A DNA stretch of 64,000 bases from Alloscardovia macacae (GTDB lineage: Bacteria; Actinomycetota; Actinomycetes; Actinomycetales; Bifidobacteriaceae), in NCBI RefSeq assembly GCF_002259705.1, contig NZ_MWWT01000001.1, forward strand, positions 248,001 to 312,000, given 5' to 3'. The translations under genes and the position numbers were made by a program. Within the stretch, counting starts at the first letter, position 1, and each line of letters opens with the position of its first letter. Below, piece by piece: positions 1-7,993 of the stretch. A model generated the notes under the pieces. The model saw only the letters and a list, made by a program, of their open reading frames with translations, was not told where the DNA came from and ran no database searches.

Positions 1-1
1 C

Positions 2-310
2 GATGGCGCAGGCAAGTGGCGCACGTTCTGGACAGTGGTCTTCCCACTGCTGAAGCCTACTGCGGCTACAGTAGCCATTATCGACGCCATGGCATTCTGG
101 AACGACTACCTCCTGCCGTCCCTGGTTCTGACGAATAAGAAGCTGTATACCATTCCTATCGCTACGCAGGTCTTCTACGGAACCTACTCCACGGATATCG
201 GCCTGGTCATGGCTGCTCTGCTGCTGGCCATGCTGCCTATCCTCATCCTTTACTTGGCTCTGCAGCGCTTCATCGTGGCCGGCGTCACTGCCGGTGCGGT
301 GAAGGGCTAA
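2..310 (+). CDS. Sugar ABC transporter permease, MalG-type, C-terminal part
   Basis: The reading frame is open from the window edge, so only about the last 102 residues of a membrane permease are seen. The first residues, DGAGKWRTFWTVVFPLLKP, fit the cytoplasmic EAA loop (EAA---G---------I-LP) through which permeases of the MalFG class contact their ATPase. Hydrophobic segments follow at about residues 21-40 and 68-92. The WNDYLLPSLVL stretch is typical of carbohydrate-uptake permeases. It probably imports an oligosaccharide together with a partner permease and binding protein encoded before the window. Substrate cannot be told. The gene is followed by a GC-rich gene-free stretch, so it ends its operon. 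Confidence 0.85.
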   Translation, partial: DGAGKWRTFWTVVFPLLKPTAATVAIIDAMAFWNDYLLPSLVLTNKKLYTIPIATQVFYGTYSTDIGLVMAALLLAMLPILILYLALQRFIVAGVTAGAVKG

Positions 311-383
311 AGTAGCAGAGTGAAGCGCTAGGCACGTTACGCCTATCATTTCTCTCAAGTCCCTCGTCTTCTTTTTGTTCGGG

Positions 384-443
384 AAGGCGGGGGACTTCTG
401 TATGCGGGGCGGGGGCAGAGGCTGTCGGGGGCGGCCGGGAAGA
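384..443 (+). other. G-rich tract beside a palindromic repeat
   Basis: Four runs of four or five G lie within 389-431 on the plus strand, separated by 1-12 bases, so a G-quadruplex is possible in single-stranded DNA or RNA. The tract fills the left part of the gene-free stretch 311-676. Its right part holds the 88-bp palindromic repeat and the -10-like box GACAAT (665-670) of the next gene. No gene is seen in this stretch. Confidence 0.5.
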
Positions 444-483
444 CCTCCCCGAGCAATGAGGAAATTCTACGCAAAACAGGCCA

Positions 484-571
484 TTTGTAGTCACGAATGA
501 CCGTTGACTTCGCGAATCGAACGCAAGAATGGCTTAACCTCGTCATTTCGCGTGTCATTCGTGACTACAAA
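484..571 (+). repeat. 88-bp palindromic repeat, copy 1 (forward)
   Basis: The ends are an 18-base perfect inverted repeat, TTTGTAGTCACGAATGAC, read inward from both sides. The interior carries GTTGACTTCGCGAATCGAA followed by CGCAAGAATGGCTTAAC. The element recurs three more times in the window, always 88 bp and always between genes: 1910-1997 and 4924-5011 (opposite orientation) and 10458-10545 (same orientation). No open reading frame lies inside. It resembles a miniature mobile element or a REP-type palindrome; no flanking target duplication is obvious. Confidence 0.9.
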
Positions 572-676
572 TGCGTCCCCATGTGGATAACTACCCTCGG
601 CGACACACATATTCACATCTGCTAACAATCCCTCTCTGAGCGTGACATCCCACTCGGAATCCTCGACAATAGAACC

Positions 677-1888
677 ATGAGAATCTATGCTCCGAGCTTC
701 GCACTGACGCATGCGAAGAATCATGAGGAACAGCGTCATTTTAAACGCGCAGTCGCGCGCGGCGAGTATGTCGAGCCGATGCGCGGATTCTTCGCGCGAA
801 CGCTCGACTGGAATGCGCTGAAGTGGGATGAGCGGAAATTGGAAGAAATCTATGCTCTCGCGCGCGTCCACCCGAACTGGACGTTCACGGGGCTGACGGC
901 CGCCGCGATCTGCGGTATTATGCTGCCGCACGAGTGGCTCTACGAGGAGCTGCACGTCGCTGTCGAACGCGGCACGAGGATCCGCCATGCCAGCCTGAAC
1001 ATCCGCGTGCACGAGATAACCGGTTCGAGCCGAGGTCTTCCACCGCCTGACGAGGAATTGAGCGAGGACGAACGCGAACTCCAGGAGCTGCAGCCCTCCA
1101 TTATCTTCAGTCCGGACGATCTCGCGCGCAGTTACGAACCGCTCACAGACACGGTGGCGCTCGTGAACGGTGTGCGCGTGCTCGTGCCGGAACACATCAT
1201 CTGCGAATGCCTACGCGCGGCGGATTTCGTGCATGCGCTAGCCGTCGCGGACATGCTGGCACAGCAGTTTCCGGGAGCGAGTGCGAAGCTCGCTCAGGTC
1301 ATCCGCGAACGATCCGGCGACCACGGGATGGCGAAGGTCGCGTTACGTGCGCGGTTTATCGACGAAAAATCCGGTTCGATAGAGGAGTCGATGCTGCGTG
1401 CACGCTTGATTCAGGCCGGTTTTCCGGCGCCGCGCGTGCAGGTGGACTACATGCCGTCTTTTCGGCACGCGCCCGATGGCGAAAGGCTGCGCGCGAGCGT
1501 GGGACGGACGTTACGTGCGGCGTACACGTGGGAGCGACCGCGGCCGGGGCTGCGCGAAGTGAAGGAGCTCGGCCGGCGCACCCGTGCTCGTGCGACGGGA
1601 CACGTGGCTGCGCCGGACCGCGTAGACCGCGTCGTCGTTCTGCTCGACGACCTGCATCCGGGCGCTGGACTCGCGCCGCCCGGCATGCTCCGTTCGGAAT
1701 TCGAAGCGCTTCGTAGACTCGAGAACGAGCGGCTGCTCGCCCGCGTTCTTGCTCTGAAAAGCATCGGCTGTGACGTCATCCACGTGTCTGCTGAGGACAA
1801 TTTTCGCACTGTCTGCGAGAAGATCGACGCGGCGGGAGTGAAGCGTGTGAGCTTTCAGGAGCAGCGGAAGCGCGGACGGTATTTGTGA
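677..1888 (+). CDS. Protein with AbiEi-like N-terminus and degenerate Vsr-like C-terminus
   Basis: This 403-residue protein is not clearly recognised as a whole. Residues about 20-60 (HFKRAVARGEYVEPMRGFFA) resemble the winged-helix start of AbiEi-type antitoxins. Residues 60-120, with the phrase TFTGLTAAAICGIMLP, match the central region common in actinobacterial proteins annotated as type IV antitoxin-like. Residues 310-395 (ERLLARVLALKSIGCDVIHV) recall the end of a Vsr/DUF559 nuclease fold, but the usual acidic catalytic pattern is not evident. No AbiEii toxin gene is adjacent. The gene is rich in GCG and CGC codons and is enclosed by two inverted copies of the 88-bp repeat, so it may have moved as a unit. 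The hexamer GACAAT lies 6 bases before the ATG and no ribosome binding site is seen. Function unknown. Confidence 0.75.
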   Translation: MRIYAPSFALTHAKNHEEQRHFKRAVARGEYVEPMRGFFARTLDWNALKWDERKLEEIYALARVHPNWTFTGLTAAAICGIMLPHEWLYEELHVAVERGTRIRHASLNIRVHEITGSSRGLPPPDEELSEDERELQELQPSIIFSPDDLARSYEPLTDTVALVNGVRVLVPEHIICECLRAADFVHALAVADMLAQQFPGASAKLAQVIRERSGDHGMAKVALRARFIDEKSGSIEESMLRARLIQAGFPAPRVQVDYMPSFRHAPDGERLRASVGRTLRAAYTWERPRPGLREVKELGRRTRARATGHVAAPDRVDRVVVLLDDLHPGAGLAPPGMLRSEFEALRRLENERLLARVLALKSIGCDVIHVSAEDNFRTVCEKIDAAGVKRVSFQEQRKRGRYL

Positions 1889-1909
1889 AGCTGACGTGTG
1901 TTTCTAACG

Positions 1910-1997
1910 TTTGTAGTCACGAATGACACAGGGCGCGACGAGATGAAGCCATTCTTGTGTTCGATTCGCGAAGTCAACGGTCATTCGTGACTACAAA
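1910..1997 (-). repeat. 88-bp palindromic repeat, copy 2 (reverse)
   Basis: This is the reverse complement of copy 1. Its arms TTTGTAGTCACGAATGAC are identical, and the inner block CATTCTTGTGTTCGATTCGC on the plus strand is the complement of the copy 1 interior with one base changed. It lies 21 bases after the preceding gene, giving an inverted pair around the gene at 677-1888. The far inner part (1928-1948) differs between copies. Confidence 0.9.
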
Positions 1998-2048
1998 ATA
2001 CAGGTTTTACGGAAAATTTTTCTATGCGCGCGAACGACATCCGCGAAC

Positions 2049-2091
2049 TATATGCGAACGTTTGCATATAGTCCCTCCCATCCACTATACT
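2049..2091 (+). promoter_or_regulatory. Promoter with LacI-family operator
   Basis: Bases 2049-2070 form a near-perfect palindrome with core TGCGAACGTTTGCA, the classic operator shape of LacI/GalR regulators (central CG, flanking TG and CA). The promoter is TTGCAT (2062-2067), 18 bases, TATACT (2086-2091), so the operator overlaps the -35 box and a bound repressor would block the polymerase. The regulator is not in the window. Because a sugar ABC permease lies just upstream, its gene may be nearby outside the window. Confidence 0.7.
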
Positions 2092-2103
2092 GTAACGCGG
2101 TAC

Positions 2104-2134
2104 AGGCGCCTGACGAACGGGCGCCTTTTTCTTT
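2104..2134 (+). terminator. Terminator-like hairpin in the MFS gene leader
   Basis: AGGCGCC (2104-2110) pairs with GGCGCCT (2120-2126), followed by a short T run and CTTT. It sits only about 6 bases after the expected transcription start and before the ribosome binding site of the transporter gene. It could attenuate the transporter transcript or stop transcripts arriving from upstream. Confidence 0.5.
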
Positions 2135-2155
2135 AGAAAACGTAGAGGGTTGTGT

Positions 2156-3688
2156 ATGGCACAGAATAATTTCCCCCTGCCAGGTTCAGGTAAGTTCCAG
2201 CGTCCGGGCATCGACGACCGCCCAGACCTGGACGAGGCATTTGACGAGGACCAGATGAATGCCATTAACCGCTTGGCTATGCCGATGAAGACAGAGCATA
2301 TCGACGAGGATCACACCATAGCGAATCCAGATCTCCAGCTCGCTCGCATGAGTGCCGAGTCGGGTACTGCGGCCGTGGCAGCCGTGGCTACGGAGGTTCC
2401 AGGCACGGACTCCGCATTCCTCGACCTGCGTGACCCTATGGTCAGCCCAGACGGACACCGCCCGTCGCGCACGGAAGTCATCCGCCTGGGTATAGGCTTC
2501 ACGCTCACTGCATTCCTCGGCGCCATCCCGTGGCTGGCCATGAATTCGGTGCTCCTGCCAGACCTCCTGCAGCGTATCGATTTCGGTAGCAAAGATGCCA
2601 TGATTTCCATTATCAGCTCCGTGGGCGCTGTGGTGGCACTCCTCTCGAATGTCATCTTCGGCACCTTCTCGGACCTGACCCGTTCGCGCTTCGGACGCCG
2701 CACACCGTGGATTATCGCGGGTGGCCTCGTGGCTGGCATCTCGGTTATGCTCATCTCCCTGGCCACGAACGCGTGGGCTGTGGTAGTCCTCATGTGCCTG
2801 GCTCAGCTCGGCTATAACATGATGCTCGCACCATTCGTAGCCACTATGTCCGACCGCATTCCAGATAAGTACCGCGGTACTGTCTCCGCATTCTACGGCG
2901 CGGGCATCACCACCGGTCAGACCATGGGTACGCTCGTCGGCTCGGTGATGACGAATACGTCGCTCGGCTTCGCGCTCGGCGGCGGCCTTTTCGCGCTGCT
3001 CGGCTTCATTACGGTGGCCATCTGGCCGCGCGAGAAGGGGAATAAGGATCAGCACCGCGAAGAGTTCACTCCGGCTATGGTTCTGAATTCTTTCCGCCCT
3101 CCTCGTAACGCGCCGGACTTCTACCTCGCTCTCGTGGGCCGCACGCTCATGATGGCCGGCTACTTCATGATTTCCAGCTATCAGCTGTACATCGTGCAGT
3201 ATTACATTTTCGGCGGCGGCGAGAATTCGAATGCGGATGCGCGTTCGGTCATCGCCATCATGTCCACTATCACCCTCGTCGTTTCGCTCGTGGCAGCCTT
3301 CGTGTCCGGCCCTATAGCCGACTACATCGGTAAGCGTAAGCTTCCGGTCGCGCTGGCCAGCTGCCTGTTCGCGGTGGGCGCGGCCATGCCGTGGATCTTC
3401 CCGAACGCGTGGGGCATGTACGCGTTTGCCGTCATCGCCGGTTTCGGCTATGGCGTCTATAACGCGATAGATCAGGCTTTGAATGTGGCAATTCTTCCGA
3501 ACCCTGACGAGGCGGGTAAAGACTTGGGCATTCTGAACCTCGCGAACACCCTGTGCACCGTGCTCGGCTCCGTCTTCACGGCAGGTATCTTCATGATCTT
3601 TAAGAGCTACGCTCTGGTCTTCCCAGTGTGCATCGTGGTGGTGCTGCTGGCAGCATTTATCATTATGCAGATCAAGGGCGTGGAATAA
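2156..3688 (+). CDS. MFS sugar transporter
   Basis: A 510-residue major facilitator protein. The ATG at 2156 is preceded by GAGGG six bases upstream; an upstream TTG in frame is less likely. A hydrophilic cytoplasmic extension of about 105 residues precedes the first membrane helix (LGIGFTLTAFLGAIPWLAM). Twelve hydrophobic segments follow. The loop after helix 2 reads SDLTRSRFGRRTPWI, the motif seen in sugar/proton symporters of the GPH and sucrose-transporter type; a matching loop (DYIGKRKLPV) lies after helix 8. The LacI-type operator at its promoter supports uptake of a sugar or oligosaccharide under substrate control. It stands as a single-gene unit with a leader hairpin upstream and a hairpin downstream. 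The exact sugar cannot be read from the sequence. Confidence 0.85.
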   Translation: MAQNNFPLPGSGKFQRPGIDDRPDLDEAFDEDQMNAINRLAMPMKTEHIDEDHTIANPDLQLARMSAESGTAAVAAVATEVPGTDSAFLDLRDPMVSPDGHRPSRTEVIRLGIGFTLTAFLGAIPWLAMNSVLLPDLLQRIDFGSKDAMISIISSVGAVVALLSNVIFGTFSDLTRSRFGRRTPWIIAGGLVAGISVMLISLATNAWAVVVLMCLAQLGYNMMLAPFVATMSDRIPDKYRGTVSAFYGAGITTGQTMGTLVGSVMTNTSLGFALGGGLFALLGFITVAIWPREKGNKDQHREEFTPAMVLNSFRPPRNAPDFYLALVGRTLMMAGYFMISSYQLYIVQYYIFGGGENSNADARSVIAIMSTITLVVSLVAAFVSGPIADYIGKRKLPVALASCLFAVGAAMPWIFPNAWGMYAFAVIAGFGYGVYNAIDQALNVAILPNPDEAGKDLGILNLANTLCTVLGSVFTAGIFMIFKSYALVFPVCIVVVLLAAFIIMQIKGVE

Positions 3689-3722
3689 AGACCACATAGT
3701 GGTACACCGCACGCACGAAATC

Positions 3723-3747
3723 AGCCCTCATCGCTAAGATGGGGGCT
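3723..3747 (+). terminator. Hairpin after the MFS gene
   Basis: AGCCCTCATC (3723-3732) pairs with GATGGGGGCT (3738-3747) with one mismatch. The run after it is only TAGTGTTTG, so it is a weak terminator candidate separating the transporter gene from ilvC. Confidence 0.4.
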
Positions 3748-3812
3748 TAGTGTTTGGGGACAAAATCCTGCGACGACGAAGATAAATAAATTCTTTGATG
3801 AAGGAGTGCCAC

Positions 3813-4868
3813 ATGGCAGCTACTATTTGGTATGAAAAGGATGCAAACCCTTCTGTTCTCGACGGTAAGAAGGTAGCCATCATCGGTTACGGTTCTCAGG
3901 GTCACGCGCACGCACTGAACCTGCGCGACTCTGGTGTGGACGTCGTCGTAGGTCTGCGCCCATCCTCGAAGTCCGTGGAATTCGCGAAGGAGCAGGGCCT
4001 CGAAGTCAAGTCCGTCGGCGAAGCTACTGCTGAAGCAGACATCGTCATGATTCTGGCTCCAGACCAGTACCAGCGCACCATCTGGGCGAACGACATCGAG
4101 CCTAACCTGAAGCCTGGTGCAGCCATCGCTTTCGCACACGGTTTTAACATCCATTACGGCTACATCAAGCCATCCGAAGACCACCCAGTATTCATGGTGG
4201 CTCCGAAGGGACCAGGCCACATCGTACGCCGTCAGTACACCGAGGGTCGCGGTGTGCCAGTAGTCGTAGCAGTGGAGCAGGATCCTCACGGGGATGCATG
4301 GGACATCACCCTGGCATACTCCGCAGGTATCGGCGCTCTGCGCGCAGGCGCTATCAAGACCACCTTTAAGGAAGAGACCGAGACCGACCTCTTCGGTGAG
4401 CAGAACGTGCTCATGGGTGGCGTGAACAAGCTCGTCGAAATGGGCTTCGAAGTCCTCACCGACGCTGGTTACCAGCCAGAGATCGCCTACTTCGAGGTGT
4501 GCCATGAGCTGAAGATGCTCGTGGACCTCATGAACGAAGGTGGCCTGAATAAGGCTCGCTGGTCCTGCTCGGATACCGCACAGTATGGCGACTACACGAA
4601 CACCGTCGTAGACGAGTCCTGCCGTGAGCGCATGGAGTACCACCTCAAGCGCATCCAGGATGGTTCCTTCGCGAAGGAGTTCATCGACGACCAGGATGCA
4701 GGCGCTCCACATTTCAAGGAGCTGCAGGAGAAGTACTCGAACGTACGCATCGAGACCGTCGGTCCGAAGCTGCGCGCTATGTTCTCCTGGAACGGCGACG
4801 GCGTAGCAGATGCTGATGAAGGTCAGTCCTTTAACGGTAAGATAGCTCGTACGCAGGTACAGGAGTAA
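3813..4868 (+). CDS. ilvC: Ketol-acid reductoisomerase (NADP+)
   Basis: IlvC converts 2-acetolactate or 2-aceto-2-hydroxybutyrate to the dihydroxy acids in valine, isoleucine and leucine synthesis. The protein has 351 residues, the size of class I enzymes. The Rossmann motif [17 protein letters not shown] lies near residue 25, followed by GLRPSSKS, whose Arg and Ser residues suggest NADPH preference. Metal-binding acidic residues appear in [14 protein letters not shown] and in [15 protein letters not shown]. The start is set by AAGGAG six bases before ATG 3813; upstream TTG and ATG codons in frame are ignored. It is rich in preferred codons, implying strong expression. It stands alone, closed by a strong terminator, with no other branched-chain genes nearby. 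Confidence 0.97.
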   Translation: MAATIWYEKDANPSVLDGKKVAIIGYGSQGHAHALNLRDSGVDVVVGLRPSSKSVEFAKEQGLEVKSVGEATAEADIVMILAPDQYQRTIWANDIEPNLKPGAAIAFAHGFNIHYGYIKPSEDHPVFMVAPKGPGHIVRRQYTEGRGVPVVVAVEQDPHGDAWDITLAYSAGIGALRAGAIKTTFKEETETDLFGEQNVLMGGVNKLVEMGFEVLTDAGYQPEIAYFEVCHELKMLVDLMNEGGLNKARWSCSDTAQYGDYTNTVVDESCRERMEYHLKRIQDGSFAKEFIDDQDAGAPHFKELQEKYSNVRIETVGPKLRAMFSWNGDGVADADEGQSFNGKIARTQVQE

Positions 4869-4883
4869 GCTTTCTGAACGATA

Positions 4884-4918
4884 AGGGGACCCAGCCAGAT
4901 AGCTGGGTCTCCTTTTTT
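4884..4918 (+). terminator. Rho-independent terminator of ilvC
   Basis: GACCCAGC (4888-4895) pairs with GCTGGGTC (4902-4909), extended by AGG/CCT with a mismatch, and is followed by TTTTTT. A third copy of the 88-bp repeat follows at once. Confidence 0.9.
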
Positions 4919-4923
4919 GCGTT

Positions 4924-5011
4924 TTTGTAGTCAGGAATGACACACACTTTTACGAAAACAAGCCATTCTTGCGTTCGATTCGCGAAGTCAACGGCCATTC
5001 GTGACTACAAA
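4924..5011 (-). repeat. 88-bp palindromic repeat, copy 3 (reverse)
   Basis: It starts directly behind the ilvC terminator. The left arm has one change (TTTGTAGTCAGGAATGAC); the right arm has C for T in GGCCATTCGTGACTACAAA. The inner block GCGTTCGATTCGCGAAGTCA is identical to the complement of copy 1. Length is again exactly 88 bp. Confidence 0.88.
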
Positions 5012-5078
5012 CACGCACTTTTGCGACAAAAACCTAGAGTGCTCGAAGCGAGCCCCTCCCCGGAAGCCTCGAGAGGAA

Positions 5079-5570
5079 CTACTGCAGAATGGTCTCCATA
5101 ACCGTCTCCTGTGGCTTCATCCCGAGCTTCTCATAGAAGGCCCGCGCGCCAGGGTTGCACTCCCAGACACCGAGCGTGAGGTTATAGTATCCGCGCTCAC
5201 GCGCCCACGACTGCACATATTCGAGCAGCACGCGTCCCACGCCCATGCCTCGTGCAGCAGAGTCCACACACACGTCATCCACGTAGAGCGTGCGAATATC
5301 CCGGAAGAGCGCATCCCCTGTCCGGTCCTGTGTGATGCAGAAGCAGTGCCCGTACACCACGGACGGATCATCCGCACGCACAGCCACGAAGACAGGATCA
5401 TCATCCGAAGCAGTGAGCCGCTCGCGCAGCTCCCTCTCAGAATACTTCGTCACGCGGTTGAAAAGATCTGGCCGCCCGTCAGCATGGACGGAATTGACCT
5501 GACGTAAAAGCTCGAGGAGGGCAGGAATGTCCGCCGCCTGCGCCCGGCGTATCGTGAGAGAAACAGTCAT
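5079..5570 (-). CDS. GNAT-family N-acetyltransferase
   Basis: A 163-residue single-domain GNAT protein. The acetyl-CoA pyrophosphate loop is seen as RGMGVGRVLL near residue 115. It is followed by the usual NLTLGVWECNPGARAFYEKLGM block, in which Asn and Tyr hold the cofactor and the leaving thiol. The N-terminal LTIRRAQAADIPALLEL strand-helix is also typical. The substrate is not predictable. The start is taken at ATG 5570, as longer versions run into the divergent permease gene. The two divergent genes share a 55-base promoter region. No good ribosome binding site is seen. Confidence 0.85.
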   Translation of the reverse strand: MTVSLTIRRAQAADIPALLELLRQVNSVHADGRPDLFNRVTKYSERELRERLTASDDDPVFVAVRADDPSVVYGHCFCITQDRTGDALFRDIRTLYVDDVCVDSAARGMGVGRVLLEYVQSWARERGYYNLTLGVWECNPGARAFYEKLGMKPQETVMETILQ

Positions 5571-5625
5571 ACCACGCAAGCATACCGTAACATGGACGTT
5601 TCCTCCATGCGCTAGACTAAAACGC

Positions 5626-7113
5626 ATGACAGACCAGAAAGAGACCCAGCAGAAGCGTTCGCGCCTAAAAGACGTAGACCATCTCGACCAGAATAACGAG
5701 ATGGAGCGCGGCCTGAAGAACCGGCACGTGCAGTTCATCGCCATCGGCGGAACCATAGGCACCGGGCTGTTCCTCGGCTCGGGCGAATCCATCGCGCTGA
5801 CCGGCCCGTCTATCATCTTCGTATACATCGCCGTGGGCCTGTTCATGTTTATCCTCATGCGCGCCATCGGCGAGCTCATGTACCGCGACCCGAGCCAGCA
5901 CACCTTCATTAATTTCATCGGCACGTATGTGAGCCCGGCGTGGGGAAAATTCGCCGGATGGTCGTACTGGATAGTGCTCATTCTCATCGGCATGACGGAG
6001 ATAGCCGCCGTATCCACGTACTGTGTGAGCTTTTTCGGCACATTCGGCATCGACGTCTCGTCGTATAAGTGGCTTATCGAGCTCGTCTTCCTCGTCGTGC
6101 TCACAGCGGTAAACCTTATCGCGGTGAAAGTCTTCGGCGAGGCGGAATTCTGGTTCTCTATGATTAAGATAGCCCTTATCATCGGGCTTATCCTCACGGC
6201 TGCCGTCATGGTGGTCATCCACTTTAGCTACCCGGCCCAGACCCTGAATGGCGTGACCTCGCCAGCGGGGACGGTCACCATCCAGAACATCCTCCACGGC
6301 TTCCAGCTCGCGCCGAACGGCTGGATGAGCTTCGTCATGGCGTTCCCTATGGTCTTCTTCGCGTACGAGCTCATCGAGTTCGTGGGCGTGACGGTCTCCG
6401 AGACCGAGAATCCACGCGAGATCCTGCCGAAGGCCATTAATCAGCTCATTTACCGCATTCTCATCTTCTACGTGGGTGCGCTCGTGGCCATCATGTGCAT
6501 CGTTCCGTGGCGTAACTTCGTGCCGGATGCGCAGGGCTCCGTCGCTTCTCCCTTCATTATGGTCTTCCGCTATGCTGGCGTGGACTGGGCAGCGGCTCTC
6601 GTCTTCTTCGTGGTCATCACCGCGGCGAGCTCCGCGCTGAACTCTCTGCTCTACTCGGCTGGCCGTCACCTGTACCAGCTGGCGGATGATGCGCCGTCCA
6701 CGAGTCTGCTCAGCCGCTTGAAGCTCGGCGAGGTCTCCACGCATAAGGTGCCGGCACGCGCTATCATCGCCTCGGCTGTGCTCATCATTCTTTCGCCTAT
6801 CGTGAGCATGATTCCGGCTGTAAAGTCTGCCTTCACGCTCTTCTCCTCGGCGTCCAGTGCGGTCATCATCTTCATCTACATACTGACCATGGTGGCGCAT
6901 TACCGCTACCGTACGAGCCCGGCGTTCGCGCGTGATGGCTTCCTCATGCGCGGGTATCGCGTCTTCGACGTGGTGGGCATCGCCTTCTTCGTCTTCATTT
7001 ACGGCTCGCTTTTCGCCTCGGCCGAGCGCATCGTGCCGGCCATCGCGGGCCTCGTCTGGCTCGTAGGCTTCGGTGCTTACTGCATGCTGAAGAAGGATCC
7101 TGCCCAGGAGTAA
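5626..7113 (+). CDS. APC-superfamily amino-acid permease
   Basis: A 495-residue transporter of the amino acid-polyamine-organocation superfamily, amino acid transporter (AAT) family, which includes the aromatic amino acid, GABA, lysine and D-serine/D-alanine/glycine permeases. After a charged N-terminus, GLKNRHVQFIAIGGTIGTG at about residues 25-45 is the family signature. Twelve hydrophobic segments follow and the protein ends in MLKKDPAQE. The start at ATG 5626 agrees with this signature position. A -10-like TAGACT lies exactly 7 bases before it and no ribosome binding site is present, so the transcript is probably leaderless. Its 3' end overlaps the convergent ApbE gene by 37 bases. The amino acid carried is not clear. 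Confidence 0.9.
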   Translation: MTDQKETQQKRSRLKDVDHLDQNNEMERGLKNRHVQFIAIGGTIGTGLFLGSGESIALTGPSIIFVYIAVGLFMFILMRAIGELMYRDPSQHTFINFIGTYVSPAWGKFAGWSYWIVLILIGMTEIAAVSTYCVSFFGTFGIDVSSYKWLIELVFLVVLTAVNLIAVKVFGEAEFWFSMIKIALIIGLILTAAVMVVIHFSYPAQTLNGVTSPAGTVTIQNILHGFQLAPNGWMSFVMAFPMVFFAYELIEFVGVTVSETENPREILPKAINQLIYRILIFYVGALVAIMCIVPWRNFVPDAQGSVASPFIMVFRYAGVDWAAALVFFVVITAASSALNSLLYSAGRHLYQLADDAPSTSLLSRLKLGEVSTHKVPARAIIASAVLIILSPIVSMIPAVKSAFTLFSSASSAVIIFIYILTMVAHYRYRTSPAFARDGFLMRGYRVFDVVGIAFFVFIYGSLFASAERIVPAIAGLVWLVGFGAYCMLKKDPAQE

Positions 7114-7874
7114 GACCGCTCAGCTTTTTTCTCGGTGTCAATTCTCGCGAAGTTCCACTCGGGCACTGCCGGGTGGCGCAGCCGCTGAGGGTCAGTGAGG
7201 AAAAGCGCTGTGGCCAGACCGTCCGCCCACGCTGTGGGATGGGCGCTCGTCGAGACAGTGACCCAGGAGGCGTAGGTGGCCGTGGTCGCGTCCAGAATGT
7301 GGTGGACTTCCTCTCCCGTATCCAGCGATGTCCAGTGGCGGCGCGAGGGGGAGGAGGCGCACAGAGCAGTGCCTGGCTCGAGGTCCACAGTGCCGAGTGC
7401 CTGGCTGAAATTCCACGGATTTTCGAGGCCTGCGGTGAGATGCTCGGTGGTGTAGATGTCTCCGCCGGCATTAATGGTGTAGGCGCTGACATACTGGTCG
7501 AGGATGTGAGCCATGCGGTCCACTGCGAAGCCCTTTCCAGCAGCACCGAAGTCCAGAGGATGATCACCTTCCTGTCCGAATAGCGGACCATATCCCATTT
7601 TTACGAGGCGCTCGGCGACGAGGGGGCTGAAACGTCCGTCGGTGAGTGCGCCGAGCACGTCATAAATCTCGAAAAGCTCGTCCGCCCAGGAGGGGAAGCG
7701 GCGTAAGGCGGAGGGAGAATTGACCACAGAATCTGGTCGAAAGCGCGAAAATATGCGGTCGAACTCGTCGATGCATGCGTCAAGTGCAGGACGTGCTGCA
7801 CGCACGGACGGTGAGGGGGAGCTCACGAGGATGCCCGTGCCGAACGCCTGAGGAAAGCTGAGAGTATACGGCAT
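7077..7874 (-). CDS. ApbE-type FAD:protein FMN transferase
   Basis: A 265-residue member of the ApbE family, which moves FMN from FAD onto a Thr or Ser of extracytoplasmic proteins, using Mg2+. Visible motifs: LDFGAAGKGFAVDRMA near residue 125, TINAGGDIY near 155, HHILDATTATYASWVTV near 210 and ADGLATALF near 232, which bind FAD and metal. No signal peptide or lipobox is evident, so the enzyme may act inside or leave the cell by another route. The start at ATG 7874 has TAGCGT 7 bases upstream. It lies divergently next to an iron locus that encodes an FMN-binding lipoprotein with a matching acceptor motif, its probable substrate. Confidence 0.9.
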   Translation of the reverse strand: MPYTLSFPQAFGTGILVSSPSPSVRAARPALDACIDEFDRIFSRFRPDSVVNSPSALRRFPSWADELFEIYDVLGALTDGRFSPLVAERLVKMGYGPLFGQEGDHPLDFGAAGKGFAVDRMAHILDQYVSAYTINAGGDIYTTEHLTAGLENPWNFSQALGTVDLEPGTALCASSPSRRHWTSLDTGEEVHHILDATTATYASWVTVSTSAHPTAWADGLATALFLTDPQRLRHPAVPEWNFARIDTEKKAERSYSWAGSFFSMQ

Positions 7875-7993
7875 ATTTTCTACGCTACAGCGTGTGCGCG
7901 AAAAATTCACAGAAAAAACTCTTTATCTTTCAGCGAAATTCCTCTACGCTTAATGAGGGCGCGAAAGCGTCAGAGAGTAAAGGAGCAGAAAGC

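Noticed and set aside
677-1888. Complete AbiE type IV toxin-antitoxin pair
   Set aside because: Only an antitoxin-like start is seen; no nucleotidyltransferase (AbiEii) gene is on either side.
484-1997. Insertion sequence with transposase around the AbiEi-like gene
   Set aside because: The enclosed gene has no transposase motif (no DDE or HUH pattern), and single copies of the repeat occur alone elsewhere.
2186-3712. 508-codon open frame antisense to the MFS transporter
   Set aside because: It is full of His, Arg and Glu runs, lacks hydrophobic patterning, and lies opposite a clear transporter. Such long antisense frames arise from the strong codon bias of the real gene.
7875-7993. DtxR or Fur box between apbE and the FTR1 gene
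   Set aside because: I looked for TTAGGTTAGGCTAACCTAA-like and GATAATGATAATC-like sites; nothing close enough is present, though the region is A/T-rich.
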